DNA of 64,000 bases, from the NCBI RefSeq assembly GCF_040564635.1, contig NZ_CP159837.1, positions 3,087,001 through 3,151,000 of the forward strand, in the 5' to 3' direction. A program made the translations under genes and the position numbers. Positions within the stretch are counted from its first letter, which is position 1. Every line of letters begins with the position of its first letter. This DNA comes from Planktothricoides raciborskii GIHE-MW2 (lineage in GTDB: Bacteria > Cyanobacteriota > Cyanobacteriia > Cyanobacteriales > Laspinemataceae). The notes under the pieces are model-generated. The model was not told where the DNA came from. It worked only from the letters and a program-made list of their open reading frames with translations, and did not search any database. Positions 11,201 through 19,580 of the stretch are shown one piece after another.

Positions 11201-12400
11201 GTTGTTGCCCAGGTCGAGCTTTTGCAAAGAACTCAAATTGCCCAGTTCCGGGGGAATTGACCCGCTTAGGTTGTTTTCGGACAGGTAGAGCCGTTCCAAA
11301 GAACTCAAATTGCCCAGTTCCGGGGGAATTGACCCGCTCAGGGTGCTGTCGTACAGCCAGAGCTCTTGCAAAGAACTCAAATTGCCTAGTTCCGGGGGAA
11401 TTGACCCGCTCAGGTTGTTGCCGCCCAGGGAGAGATATTTCAAAGAACTCAAATTGCCCAGTTCCGGGGGAATTGACCCGCTTAGGTTGTTTTCGAACAG
11501 CCCAAGCTCTTGCAAAGAACTCAAATTGCCCAGTTCCGGGGAAATAGACCCGCTTAGGTTGTTGTTGTACAGGGAGAGATATTTCAAAGAACTCAAATTG
11601 CCCAGTTCCGGGGGAATAGACCCGCTTAGGTTGTTGTTGTACAGGTAGAGCTCTTGCAAAGAACTCAAATTGCCCAGTTCCGGGGGAATTGTCCCGCTCA
11701 GGTTGTTGTCGGACAGGACGAGCGATGTCACCCGACCCGTCGTAGTACTGACATATACTCCCCACCAACCATCAACCACCGAAGCATCGGGGGAAGGGTT
11801 GCTAAAATCCCAGCCCGTCTTGTTAGTCCAATTCGCCCCATCGGTGCTATTGTAAAGTGCTTGTAATGCCGCATAGTCACCAGGGTTAATCGGCACAGCT
11901 TGCTGGATTTGCAGATTTTGCCCATCCAAACTCACCATTGCCGTATCATCTTCTCCCCGCAACTGCCCTAACTGACCCTCGGAAAGCACCGCACCACTTG
12001 CCAACGCCGAAAATATCGCCCCTTCATCCCCTGGGGTGTCGTATTCATTCAACTGCCAGTCCACCGCATGACCGATTTCTTCCAGAAGAACGCGGGTGAC
12101 GGGCTCCAGGTTGGTAGCATTTTGGCTGAGGAATTCTGCACTTATATATATAGTGTTCGTCGCCCCAGCATAAGCGCCACTGGCTCCATTGATATCAGCA
12201 GCAGGACGAATTTCAATGGGCGGAATAATGCTAAAATCCGCCGTTTGCCAAGCCTGACCGAAGGTAATCCCCTGGTTGGTCTCCCAAGCGTCCCCAAAAG
12301 CCACCTGCATTTTGCTCAGGAATTCCGGGTCTGTAGCGAATAGACTCAGGCGTTGTTTGGCGATTTCTAGGGCTTGTTCTAGGGTTTGTTGAGTATTCAT
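5285..12400 (-). CDS. Giant LRR / Calx-beta / RTX secreted protein
   Basis: A 2371-residue modular exoprotein. In order: an N-terminal domain (1-170); plant-type leucine-rich repeats with NNLSGSIPPELGNLSS units (~190-460); two Calx-beta domains (~470-585 and ~590-695); a Pro/Gln linker; a large beta-rich region with no family I can name (~740-1450); a second copy of the N-terminal domain (~1455-1625); an Ig/PKD-like stretch; a fibronectin III-like domain (~1827-1913); a cadherin-like segment; RTX calcium-binding nonapeptides GGxGxDxL (~2010-2265); and a C-terminal domain typical of type I secretion substrates. There is no Sec signal, which agrees with ABC-type I export, although no exporter genes are nearby. 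Both copies of the duplicated domain hold LLEEIGHA and DTPGDEG. This looks like a zincin HExxH helix in which the first His is Glu, so protease activity is doubtful. Surface adhesion or matrix function is inference. Confidence 0.9.
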   Translation of the reverse strand: MNTQQTLEQALEIAKQRLSLFATDPEFLSKMQVAFGDAWETNQGITFGQAWQTADFSIIPPIEIRPAADINGASGAYAGATNTIYISAEFLSQNATNLEPVTRVLLEEIGHAVDWQLNEYDTPGDEGAIFSALASGAVLSEGQLGQLRGEDDTAMVSLDGQNLQIQQAVPINPGDYAALQALYNSTDGANWTNKTGWDFSNPSPDASVVDGWWGVYVSTTTGRVTSLVLSDNNLSGTIPPELGNLSSLQELYLYNNNLSGSIPPELGNLSSLKYLSLYNNNLSGSISPELGNLSSLQELGLFENNLSGSIPPELGNLSSLKYLSLGGNNLSGSIPPELGNLSSLQELWLYDSTLSGSIPPELGNLSSLERLYLSENNLSGSIPPELGNLSSLQKLDLGNNNLSGSIPPELGNLSSLTELYLFINNLSGSIPPELGNLSSLQYLFLDSNSLSGSVPESVSNLLPSLIDYNLGDLLTGATLSINDRQLPEGNNGTTNATFTVTLSEAATETVTVSYTTADDTATAGVDYTATTGTLTFNPGETEKTITVPIIGDTEVEPDETFKVTLSNPTGATLADSEAIGTITNDDANGLSITDVQLPEGNSGNPNGFVFQVTLPQPSTETVTVNYATADGTATAGEDYQANSGTLTFNPGTTEKGISVWVNPDTTVEPDETFKVNLSNAVGAIIADGEGIATLTNDDTASSTPQQPVIPTQPVSSTIAPVLPSLTLGNNGQQPKPKNPDPLDFSNPNHTITYGPLMLKMVGDDEFAIKSTGFSGLGANVQIGLKPTQGETFKPLFTLIDGDIVGHNGNIQAHGQIKANIDGKNELLFYGTFDIDPGKTETSEIKQEFAFGEPALDIAGCEIYYDKLSFVNPNGGSTADSNLAVDGGIIIPEEVFGVELGIPFASPQDSQAIKIEQSGPNSQLVQIEQSRPNAQSFTQPANTFAQGSLAQQIAQTSGGQVPILLEQSFWDSANSLQFGKIISVERDAQGKITKGTISQTEEFPLLKKLGVNLTDITAEASGDELKLTGDIKLPKVFDATIKLSGDNYLKIIPKYQEYETVHGNNWQGAPKTFTGKFKTELKADASIGAVQFGSSGWGLESASLSIDTPAETMSLKGELKMPSFNVEAGVDFLDWQPNAVLVGLKNLNKPIGNSGAFFQSIGASLTNFSAAAQEQQLPITLGGFFGLTAGPQINVTLPGWLTKWIKSESNAKSTELSTKKVSLNKEQRNNPKLPGLKKLELTDKGGSKPADDATSLASLDVIGEINKDKVKVNGIVEVLEGLVTAEGDATLKWGDPTNNWQGGYFQANFSQQSFGGTLENKGGFSVNLNTTAFNLYHQAKGTLPKEVPLLGGKEVGSLNMLIQYSKNDYQSDNDYFAFWVTVDVLKNLGLKESEVGARVWLNQLPQGKKDRVQLIGVNQIQPITDARQTAFPNQFSAQGSFNDTTWIVEGPTLAEATLTQLIEDSLQNAQNQLQNFAKSDDFTRQMQLAFGAELDETTTENFRQIWQGGELGNLPSIEIISATEMNGAAGAFATATDTIYLSAEFLSHHAENIPAITKVLLEEIGHALDDRLNAEDTPGDEGEIFSALVRGETLSPEQLARLQAEDDGITIELNQQETNIERSDVNSEATFAIAPDTPYILLFAEWENEANNVPVQIQAPDGTIYTEADFANLENIAVVEELTHSTKKAIAIAKPEAGNWTVQLPETSNLGNLELTALGGTHAPEIQLTSPAQDVTGPNVTIDYSAFDKDSDAKISLFYDDDREGFNGLLITDNLGETDGPGSYTWDTSEISTGDYYIYAMIDDGESVPQFAYAPGRVRIVEAGAPDTVETLNATWTGGNEVKLTWSEVENADYYRISYTDDPTAEAYSESTPTNSNETELTLTDLTPGKTYRFVVQAVDSEYRSSPFSEPAIASIGEPEPTADGWNLIATEGTTYNTLIPFDSGDTLTLVSGPEGATLNPETGEFSWDVPDTATGAFELLIHATDSNGQLDIIRRQIIIPGKPVMGTPEIDELHGSNASDTILGLDSNDQIYGVGGNNFLNGNLGDDTVEGGNGNDTIHGGKDNDTLMGHSQNDILCGDLGDDFLNGNQGNDTLYGGDDKDTLHGGQGNDFLLGGTGNDSLCGDLGNDFLNGNEGDDILNGGDGDDTLHGGKDNDNLLGGTGNDSLCGDLGNDLLNGNEGDDTLLGGDGDDSLYGGKDQDSLSGGAGKDFLWGDLGNDTLSGEENNDTLQGGGGSDLLSGDAGNDILIGVNPDAPNSEPEIDTLTGGEGADTFVLGDATTAYCIAAGGDDYALITDFDLNADMLQLHGRSTDYRIAELSKVIGHYSGLQGEQDIVQTDAQIFRTTNGQDELIAVVQGVANLSLDSGAFSFV
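11030..11720 (-). repeat. 72-bp tandem repeats encoding the LRRs
   Basis: About ten direct repeats of 72 bp encode 24-residue LRR units. The block AACTCAAATTGCCCAGTTCC recurs nearly unchanged, while the bases coding the solvent-exposed strand positions differ. Such arrays can gain or lose units by recombination. Confidence 0.9.
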
Positions 12401-12720
12401 GGTAGTTGTCCTGATTGTGATTAGGGTGCAGGGTGTGGGGCAAGCGTGGCAAGCATCCGGCAGGCAGGCATCCGGCAGGGACTTAAGTCTCCGACTAATA
12501 GCTCAAGTCCTCTAAAGAGGACTCCCGTAAATTTAAAATTTTTCCAGATAGTCCTTTTTAAAGGCAGATCGCTATTAGACAGGGACTTAAGTCCCTGTCG
12601 GGGGGCAGTCCCCACCCTACGTTAATCATGGCTGAATAAGTAAATTAGACAAGAGTGCAAAATACCAGTTTAGATCCCCCCAACCCCCCTTAAAAAGGGG
12701 GGCTTTTCAGAATTTTCCCA
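12401..12720. other. Upstream region of exoprotein with palindromes
   Basis: No gene. It contains a doubled CAGGCATCCGG unit, a perfect hairpin AGGGACTTAAGTCCCT near 12582-12597, the module CCCACCCTACGTTAATCATG shared with 3566 and 3805, and the palindrome-rich run CCCCCCTTAAAAAGGGGGG near 12672. The promoter of the exoprotein gene should lie here, but I cannot pick -35/-10 boxes. Confidence 0.5.
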
Positions 12721-13118
12721 GTGGTCTATTAACTTATTGCCTATTCCAAACTATCATTATGCTTTTGAAAATGTAAGTGATCGCGATCGCAATTAGTGTC
12801 TGATTTATGTATAATTTTTGTCTGATTTATGTATAAGTTTGTAACAATTATTCATCAAGAATTTATAATTATTTTATGCTTATTTTAAATCCCGGTTAAA
12901 CCTGAACAAATTGTTAAAATTTTCTAAAAAAACTGATAATTCTTGACAATTTATTCGATAAATTCCCTGAGATTAGATGGACAAGACCCCCTAGGTGTCT
13001 CACCCCTCAATAGCAGAAATAAATCCCCGAAAATTAGCTTTTTTTCTGGTAAAAAGGCGGCAATTTTCGGTAAGTGTAACTGATTGTTAAAACCTATTAC
13101 AAATAGTTAAGTTTCTGA
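12720..13118. repeat. Dispersed non-coding repeat R1, copy B
   Basis: Matches copy A (46-356) from about 12796 to 13118, with scattered substitutions and few indels. Upstream it carries the module ATTAACTTATTGCCTATTCC / ATCATTATGCTTTT shared with 3600 and 3840. Where the other copies have the CRP-like palindrome, this one has GTGATCGCGATCGCA, a HIP1-containing sequence. No conserved ORF. Confidence 0.8.
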
Positions 13119-13129
13119 GATTAATGGAG

Positions 13130-13290
13130 GAGCGGGGGAGCAGAGGAGCGGGGGAGCAGGGTAAGTATTGGTTATTGGTTATTAGTTATTTGTTATAATA
13201 CGGTTAATCAAACAACAAATAACCAACAACAAATAACCAACAACCAATAACCAAGAGCCAATAACCAATAACAATCAAAAATTGCTCCAC
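13130..13290. repeat. G-rich repeats and two-arm heptamer array
   Basis: GGAGCGGGGGAGCA occurs twice, followed by direct heptamers of the TTGGTTA/TTAGTTA type (13160-13198), a short spacer, and then complementary heptamers of the AACCAAC/AATAACC type (13208-13275). The two arms could fold into a long imperfect hairpin. It lies in the leader of the ATPase cluster. Confidence 0.65.
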
Positions 13291-13351
13291 GGATCACAGT
13301 GTAATTTTACAGATATTGATACAATGTAGGCTTCATAAACTTTGAATTGCT

Positions 13352-14659
13352 ATGTCAGAAAACAGCATAAATTTTACCGAAGCATCGCAAATTGCGGATC
13401 AGGTAGTTTTTGAGCAAACCGGCAAACATCTCACGGACTTAGAAATCACAATTTTTCGGGGGGCATGGCAGAATCAAACCTATGAGGAAATGGCCGTGAA
13501 TACTGACTATACAGCCAGTTATTTACATCGCATTGTCGGCCAAAAACTCTGGGAAAGACTCTCCGCAGCCTTGGGAGAAAAAGTTAGTAAAAAAAATTTT
13601 AAAACCGCCTTAGAAAGAAAGTTACGCCAAAACAAACAAGCGGCAAACGATGCCGCGAAAATAGATTCGGCTGAAGAAACTTATGTGGAACGTCCCCCCC
13701 TAGAATCTCGCTGTTATGAAACATTACTCCAACCGGGTTCTCTAATTAGAATTAAAGCCCCAGCGGGCATGGGCAAAACTTTACTCAGTTTAAGAATGTT
13801 GGAAGGAGTCGCTACCCAAAATTACCGCACGGTTTATTTAAATTTAAATCTGGCGGCAGAAACAGAATTTAGTAATTTAGATAAATTTCTGCAATGGTTT
13901 TGCGTGATTGTGGGTAAAAAAATGCGGGTGCAAAATCAGTTAGCGGATTATTGGGACGATCGCTATTCTAGTAGTACGGTGAATTGTACGGAATACTTTG
14001 AACAATATTTATTACCCTGCGAGGACAGTCCCTTAGTCTTGTGTTTAGATGAAGTAGAACGGATTTTTCCTTATCATCAAGTAGCGGAAGGTTTTTTAGG
14101 ATTGTTGCGAGCTTGGCATGAAGATGCTAAGATTAATGAAACCTGGAAACAATTAAGATTGATGGTGGTTCACGCCACTGAAGTTTATATTCCCCTAAAT
14201 ATTAATCAGTCTCCCTTTAATGTGGGGGTGCCGGTGGAATTACCAGAGTTTAAACCTCAACAAATCCGCGATTTAGCCCGTTGCTATGGGTTGGAATGGA
14301 ACCTGAATCAAGTGAATCAATTAATGAAAATGGTCGGAGGTCATCCGCACCTAGTACAACAAGCCCTTTCTCAGTTGCGAGTTTATCAGCAACTTACCCT
14401 AGATCAATTGTTAGCGGATGCCCCAACGGAGGCGGGAATTTATAGCCATCATCTGCGGGAAAATTTGTTAAGCTTACAAAAACATCCCGATTTACTAGAA
14501 GCGTTGAAACAAGTGGTTTTTGCGGCAAAACCTGTCCGCTTAGATTCCACGATCGCCTATAAGTTACAAAGTATGGGTTTAGTACAAATGCAGGGCAATG
14601 ATTGCACCCCGCGCTGTGATTTGTATGGTCAATATTTTCGCGATCGCCTAGGCAATTAA
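13352..14659 (+). CDS. AAA-like ATPase with N-terminal VMAP-type HTH domain
   Basis: A 435-residue soluble protein. Residues 1-90 (LTDLEITIFRGAWQNQTYEEMA through LWERLSAALGEKV) match the helix-turn-helix-like N-terminal domain that often heads cyanobacterial STAND or vWA-MoxR-associated conflict proteins. A P-loop ATPase follows: Walker A APAGMGKT at 136-143, Walker B LVLCLDEVE at 228-236. The ATPase resembles the AAA-like domain of the next gene. It is first in a same-strand run, with its stop codon 12 bases before the next start, so the two are surely co-transcribed. A signalling or NTP-dependent switch role is inferred; no effector domain is fused to this one. Confidence 0.8.
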   Translation: MSENSINFTEASQIADQVVFEQTGKHLTDLEITIFRGAWQNQTYEEMAVNTDYTASYLHRIVGQKLWERLSAALGEKVSKKNFKTALERKLRQNKQAANDAAKIDSAEETYVERPPLESRCYETLLQPGSLIRIKAPAGMGKTLLSLRMLEGVATQNYRTVYLNLNLAAETEFSNLDKFLQWFCVIVGKKMRVQNQLADYWDDRYSSSTVNCTEYFEQYLLPCEDSPLVLCLDEVERIFPYHQVAEGFLGLLRAWHEDAKINETWKQLRLMVVHATEVYIPLNINQSPFNVGVPVELPEFKPQQIRDLARCYGLEWNLNQVNQLMKMVGGHPHLVQQALSQLRVYQQLTLDQLLADAPTEAGIYSHHLRENLLSLQKHPDLLEALKQVVFAAKPVRLDSTIAYKLQSMGLVQMQGNDCTPRCDLYGQYFRDRLGN

Positions 14660-14671
14660 CCACAAGTAACC

Positions 14672-17600
14672 ATGACTATCCCCACCCAAACCCACTCCCC
14701 TGCTGCCCCCAATTCGGTTTATCAGGTTGGGGGGAGTTTACCTCCCAATGCCCCCACTTATGTGGTGAGAAAAGCGGATCAAGACCTATATCAACAGTTA
14801 AAAGCAGGGCAATTTTGCTATGTGTTTAATTCCCGACAAATGGGCAAATCTAGTTTAAAGGTGAGAACCCTGCAAAAGCTGGTATCGGAGGAGGTGCTTT
14901 GTGCGGCGATTGATTTGACCGTATTAGGGTCAGAAGCGGTGACTCCCGAACAGTGGTATGGGGGTTTTATTAGAACTTTGGTGAAAAATTTTCCCGGTCT
15001 TTCCCGGAGTTTTAAACTTTTACCTTGGTTGCGCGATCGCGAAGGAATTTTAGCCCCAAATCAGTGGTTAACCCAGTTACTTGAAGAGGTAATATTTCCG
15101 GCATATCCCGGAAAAATTGTGATTTTTGTGGATGAAATCGATCAAAGTTTAAATTTATCTTGGAAAGATGATTTTTTTGCCTGGATTCGCGCTTGCTATA
15201 ATCAGCGGGCAGAAAATGCCGATTATCAACGGTTGACCTTTTGCCTGTTGGGTGTCACCACCCCATCAGAGTTAATTAATGATAAGACGAAAACCCCATT
15301 TAATATTGGCAAAAGTATTGAATTAACTGGTTTTACCTTAGCAGAAGCCCAACCATTAGCCCAAGGTTTTACCGGGCAAGTACAAAATCCCCAACAGGTG
15401 TTACAAGAAATATTAAACTGGACGGGGGGGCAACCATTTATGACCCAAAAACTCTGTTTTTTGCTCGATCAAAAAGCGAACGGAAAACAGCCCAATGTTG
15501 ACCAGTTAGTGCAAAAGTTTATTCTGGATCAATGGGAAACTCAGGATGAACCAGAACATATTAAAACTATTCGCGATCGCCTCTTGGTCAATCCCCACAG
15601 GTCGGGGCGGTTGTTAGGAATATATCAAAAAATATTACAACAAAACAATGATGATGTCAAGGGCAAATCTGAGCCAATTTCTTATGAAAATAACCCGGAT
15701 ATTACGGAGTTACGTCTGACGGGATTAGTGATTAAAAAAGGCAGTCAAGTCAGAGTTTATAATAAAATCTATCAAGCAGTTTTTCACGAAAAGTGGATTA
15801 CTCAAGAATTAGGAAAATTGCGACCTTATGCAGAAGCGATCGCAGCCTGGGAAGCCTCTAACCGTCAAGATAAATCCCGACTTTTACGGGGTCAAGCGTT
15901 ACAAGATGCCCTAAGTTGGGCGGAAAATCAAAGTTTAAGCGATCGCGATTATCAATTCTTAAATGCCAGTCAAGAAGCGGAATTTACCGAAGAGAAACAA
16001 GCCAATAAAATTTTAACTGCTGCCAAGAAAAAAGCGGAACGCATGATTGGCATTGGTTTGTTGGGACTGGGGCTGATTTCCGCTTCAGCAATTTTCATTG
16101 TCACCCAAGCGATTTGGGAAAGAAATGAGGCAAAAATCCATGAAATTCAAGCCCGCAATTCGGCCTCCGAAGCTTATCAGCGATCGAATAATCAACTCGA
16201 TGCCTTAGTAGATAGTATTCGCGCCGCCAAAACCATGCAGTCGTTAAAGACTTCCCCGGAATTACAACAGCAAACTCTCAAGAATTTAGAACAACCTTTA
16301 GCCAAATTGCAAGAAATTAATCGCTTAGATAGCCATCAAGGGTGGGTATGGGAAGTGAGTTTTAGTTCTGATGGTAATATGCTACTCACCGCGAGTGATG
16401 ATGGGGAGGCGATCGTCTGGAGTCGGGCGGGGCAACAATTAGCCACTTTGAAACATCCCGATCGCCTTTATGGGGCAACTTTTTCTCCTGATAATCGGAT
16501 GATTGCCACCGCCAGTAAAGATGGTAAAGTGCGATTATGGACAACCGATGGAAAATTACTCAGAACCTACCAAGGTCATAGTAAATCCGTTTTTGCCGTG
16601 ACATTTAGCCCCGATGGTCAATTTTTGGCCTCTGGTGGTGCGGATAATCTGATTAACATTTGGTCGGTTAATTTGGTTTCAAGGGATGACAAATCACTGC
16701 TTGAAGTTCCCCAGCAAATTTTAACCGGACATCAAAAAGAAGTGACTAATTTAAATTTTAGTCCTGATGGCAGTATGCTGGTTTCTGCGAGTTATGATGA
16801 CACCATTAAACTATGGAAAATTAACCAAAAAAATGATAAAATTGATAAAATTGAGCTATTTAAAACCGTCAAAGCCCATGAAGACGGAGTGACCGGCGCA
16901 ATTTTTATTCAAGAAGGTCAAGAAATCGCTTCGGTGGGGGGAGATGGAAACCTCAAATTTTGGAATTTAAATGGCCAATTACTAAAACCACCTATTCGGG
17001 CTCATTTTGATGTGATTAATCGAGTCGCATTTTCTAGGGGAAAACTCCCGGTTTTAGCTACAGCAAGTCAAGATAAAACTGTCAAGTTTTGGAACTTAGA
17101 CGGGGACTTACTTAACACTTTATCAGGACATAAAGAAAGTGTTTTAACCCTAAGTTTTAGCCCTGATGGTAAAAATATGGCCACCGGCAGTAGCGATCGC
17201 ACCGTTAAACTGTGGCAGCCGGATATTCGTTTATTAAAAACCTTTAAAAATCCCGATCGCGTCACCTACTCAGTCAGTTTCAATCCTAGGGGAGACATTT
17301 TAGCGGTTAGCAGTCGCCAGCCTACGGTACAATTAATTAATTTTAATCTAGAAAAGTTACAAACTTTAACAGGTCATAGAGCTTTAATTAATTCTATTCG
17401 CTTTAGTCCTGATGGTGAAACCATTGCCACCGGGAGTAAAGATAAAACCATTAAACTGTGGAACCTGAATGGGGAATTGCTAAAAACATTGGTCGGTCAT
17501 CAGGATTCAGTCTCCGCTGTCCGGTTTAGTCCCGATGGTCAAATCATTGCTTCTGCGAGTTGGGATCGGACTCTGAAATTGTGGGATTTAGACGGCAAAC

Positions 17601-18226
17601 TCCTGCAAAATATTATCGCCCATGATGAGTGGATTTATGGCTTAAATTTTAGCCCTGATGGTCAAATAATTGCCACCGCTAGTAAAGATAAAACCGTAAA
17701 ACTGTGGAATCTCAAAGGGGACTTATTGGCGACATTAAAAGGTCATATCCATGATGTAAATTCGGTGGCATTTAGTCCCGACGGCCAAACAATTGCCACG
17801 GCTTCTGATGATACCACGGTAAAATTGTGGCGACTAGATGGCACATTAATTCATACCTTAGAAGGTCATAATAATAAGGTTTTAAGTGTAGATTTTAGTC
17901 GTGATGGTCAGATTATTGCTTCGGCTTCTGACGATAAAACCATTAAACTTTGGCAACCAAATGGACGGCTATTAAAAACCTTAGAAGGACATGATAACCG
18001 CATTTGGGAATTAAGTTTTCATCCCACAGAACCAATTTTGGCATCGGGCAGTTGGGATCAGACGGTGAAATTCTGGACTTTAGAAGATTTACCCATTGAT
18101 GATCCAGGAAAATATGCCGGAGATTCCCAGTTAAATCAACTGTTAAAAATGGGCTGCGATCGCCTGAATGATTACCTGATCAACAGTCTACAGGATCCCA
18201 TTTGTCAAAATGTTTCAGAAAACTAA
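14672..18226 (+). CDS. AAA-like ATPase / transmembrane / 14x WD40 protein
   Basis: An 1184-residue protein. Residues ~15-400 form an AAA-like (AAA_35 type) ATPase domain, with P-loop [10 protein letters not shown] (53-62, Lys59) and Walker [10 protein letters not shown] (149-157). Residues ~380-455 are helical and one transmembrane helix spans ~458-480. A short coiled coil (~485-545) precedes 14 WD40 repeats (~550-1136), many with FSPDG, ASxD and IKLW motifs. Fourteen repeats would make two seven-blade propellers. With one membrane helix the ATPase and the propellers should lie on opposite sides, unless the segment is a re-entrant anchor. WD40 platforms bind proteins. The role as a sensor/ATPase hub for the downstream membrane family is inference. 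Confidence 0.85.
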   Translation: MTIPTQTHSPAAPNSVYQVGGSLPPNAPTYVVRKADQDLYQQLKAGQFCYVFNSRQMGKSSLKVRTLQKLVSEEVLCAAIDLTVLGSEAVTPEQWYGGFIRTLVKNFPGLSRSFKLLPWLRDREGILAPNQWLTQLLEEVIFPAYPGKIVIFVDEIDQSLNLSWKDDFFAWIRACYNQRAENADYQRLTFCLLGVTTPSELINDKTKTPFNIGKSIELTGFTLAEAQPLAQGFTGQVQNPQQVLQEILNWTGGQPFMTQKLCFLLDQKANGKQPNVDQLVQKFILDQWETQDEPEHIKTIRDRLLVNPHRSGRLLGIYQKILQQNNDDVKGKSEPISYENNPDITELRLTGLVIKKGSQVRVYNKIYQAVFHEKWITQELGKLRPYAEAIAAWEASNRQDKSRLLRGQALQDALSWAENQSLSDRDYQFLNASQEAEFTEEKQANKILTAAKKKAERMIGIGLLGLGLISASAIFIVTQAIWERNEAKIHEIQARNSASEAYQRSNNQLDALVDSIRAAKTMQSLKTSPELQQQTLKNLEQPLAKLQEINRLDSHQGWVWEVSFSSDGNMLLTASDDGEAIVWSRAGQQLATLKHPDRLYGATFSPDNRMIATASKDGKVRLWTTDGKLLRTYQGHSKSVFAVTFSPDGQFLASGGADNLINIWSVNLVSRDDKSLLEVPQQILTGHQKEVTNLNFSPDGSMLVSASYDDTIKLWKINQKNDKIDKIELFKTVKAHEDGVTGAIFIQEGQEIASVGGDGNLKFWNLNGQLLKPPIRAHFDVINRVAFSRGKLPVLATASQDKTVKFWNLDGDLLNTLSGHKESVLTLSFSPDGKNMATGSSDRTVKLWQPDIRLLKTFKNPDRVTYSVSFNPRGDILAVSSRQPTVQLINFNLEKLQTLTGHRALINSIRFSPDGETIATGSKDKTIKLWNLNGELLKTLVGHQDSVSAVRFSPDGQIIASASWDRTLKLWDLDGKLLQNIIAHDEWIYGLNFSPDGQIIATASKDKTVKLWNLKGDLLATLKGHIHDVNSVAFSPDGQTIATASDDTTVKLWRLDGTLIHTLEGHNNKVLSVDFSRDGQIIASASDDKTIKLWQPNGRLLKTLEGHDNRIWELSFHPTEPILASGSWDQTVKFWTLEDLPIDDPGKYAGDSQLNQLLKMGCDRLNDYLINSLQDPICQNVSEN

Positions 18227-18235
18227 TAGTTGCCG

Positions 18236-18261
18236 AGGGTGGGCAAGGTTTTGCCCACCCT
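18236..18261 (+). terminator. Hairpin after the WD40 ATPase gene
   Basis: AGGGTGGGCAA pairs perfectly with TTGCCCACCCT around a GGTT loop. There is no T-run directly after it, so it may attenuate or stabilise the 3' end rather than terminate fully. Confidence 0.55.
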
Positions 18262-18336
18262 ACTACTAATGCTGGATGAATTTTTGTAAATGGTATTAAA
18301 ATAGAAAATATCTGCTTAAGATAAAATAATTAACCA

Positions 18337-18840
18337 ATGTTCAAACATCCTAGGGGGCTAGAAATAGCCGAGTATATTTCTTTAGCTGGTGCCGTAACCG
18401 GGACAATTTTGGCGACAGTTTTTGGCGATTTCACCTACGCAGCATGGCCGATCTGTTTTGCCATATTGTTGAATACGATCAACCGCCGCTATGGTTTAAA
18501 TCAGGATTGGCATTCTCGGCGCACGATCGCCCAATTAGAGGAAAAAATTGCCGCCCTCTCCCTAAAAAATATTGATGCGGCTAAAGTACAATCCCCAGAA
18601 CAATTTAACCTGACATCGAATGCTGAGTCGATGAAAGCGATCGCCTCATTAATCGAAGCAGTGCAAAAATTGCGATCGCAGCAACAGCAACTTCATGGAG
18701 CGATTAAACAAATCAAAGATCAACTGAATACTTTAAGTCAACAATTCAAAGACCGACCCGAACTGGAACAAATTGAAAGCTTAACCCAAGTAATTGTAGC
18801 GCTTCAGCAACTTATCGATGATTTTAGAAAAGTGGATTAG
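18337..18840 (+). CDS. Membrane-hairpin coiled-coil protein (family member 1)
   Basis: A 167-residue protein and the minimal member of a four-gene local family. Residues 8-52 are the shared N-terminal element: LEIAEYISLAGAVTGT, a short turn, then TYAAWPICFAILLNTINRR. This predicts two closely spaced membrane segments ending in basic residues. The rest (60-167) is coiled coil rich in Gln, Leu, Ile and Lys, with heptad spacing in LIEAVQKLRSQQQQLHGAIK. No enzymatic domain. It lies 110 bases after the WD40 ATPase and precedes a repeat-filled gap. I know no named family for it. I infer a scaffold or sensor subunit that can oligomerise through the coils with the products of the next three genes. 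Confidence 0.75.
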   Translation: MFKHPRGLEIAEYISLAGAVTGTILATVFGDFTYAAWPICFAILLNTINRRYGLNQDWHSRRTIAQLEEKIAALSLKNIDAAKVQSPEQFNLTSNAESMKAIASLIEAVQKLRSQQQQLHGAIKQIKDQLNTLSQQFKDRPELEQIESLTQVIVALQQLIDDFRKVD

Positions 18841-19195
18841 TTGTTTGTTGTTTGTTGGAGAAAGGGGAACAGTTATCAGGGAACGGGGAACGGAGGAGAG
18901 AGGAGAGAGAAGAAAGATGCATAGAAGAGAGAGTTTTCATAATTCACCTCTTTCCTGTTCCCTGTTCCCTGTTCCCTGTTCCCTGTTCCCTGTTTGTTGT
19001 TTGTTGGCAAGTTGTTTGTTGTTTGTTGGAGAAAGGGGAACAGTTATCAGGGAACGGGGAACGGAGGAGAGAGGAGAGAGAAGAAAGATGCATAGAAGAG
19101 AGAGTTTTCATAATTCACCTCTTTCCTGTTCCCTGTTCCCTGTTCCCTGTTCCCTGTTCCCTTTTCCCTGTTTGTTGTTTGTTGGCAAGTTGTTT
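18840..19195. repeat. 171-bp tandem duplication
   Basis: The segment 18840-19010 is repeated almost exactly at 19011-19190. Each copy runs from GTTGTTTGTTGTTTGTTGG through GAAAGATGCATAGAAGAGAG to a run of CCCTGTTCC heptamers. The apparent ORFs are artefacts of the repeats. The near-identity suggests a recent duplication. Confidence 0.85.
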
Positions 19196-19580
19196 TGTTA
19201 TTATTTTGTTATTTGTCGTTTGTCCTTTGACCGCGAACCGCGAACAAATAACAAATAACCAACAACAAACAACGAACAACGAACAACGAACAACGAACAA
19301 CGAACAACGAACAACGAACAACGAACAACGAACAACGAACAACGAACAAATAACAGATAACAGATATAAAAATAAAATGCAGTAACGATCGCCCTGCGCG
19401 GTAATGGCACAATAGGTGTTAAAGAAAATTTGTATTGGCAAAGGCCCAACGAGCGACTTCCTACGGGACGCTATGGGCGTTCGGCAGAGATTGCCGATTT
19501 GAGGCTAAACTACCGAGACTCACTAGCAGAGACAAGTCTTGGCCATCTATCGTTGATAAGTGAAACATAGAGGAACCCTT
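19196..19580. repeat. Heptamer array and leader of the large coiled-coil gene
   Basis: About 11 copies of CGAACAA lie at 19270-19348, flanked by AAATAAC-type units, with complementary GTTTGTT units upstream at 18840-19030. At 19450-19490 sits a small palindromic element (GACTTCCTACGGGACGCTAT, then GGCGTTCGGCAG) of the kind dispersed in cyanobacterial genomes. The only gene signal is AGAGGA just before the ATG at 19581. Confidence 0.7.

Noticed and set aside
11025-11768. 247-residue shifted frame with QFEFF repeats and antisense NSNCPVPG frames
   Set aside because: They are shadows of the 72-bp LRR array.
18818-19449. Several long frames encoding CSLFPVP or EQRTTNN repeats on both strands
   Set aside because: They are translations of heptamer repeats and the 171-bp duplication; heptamers stay open in many frames.
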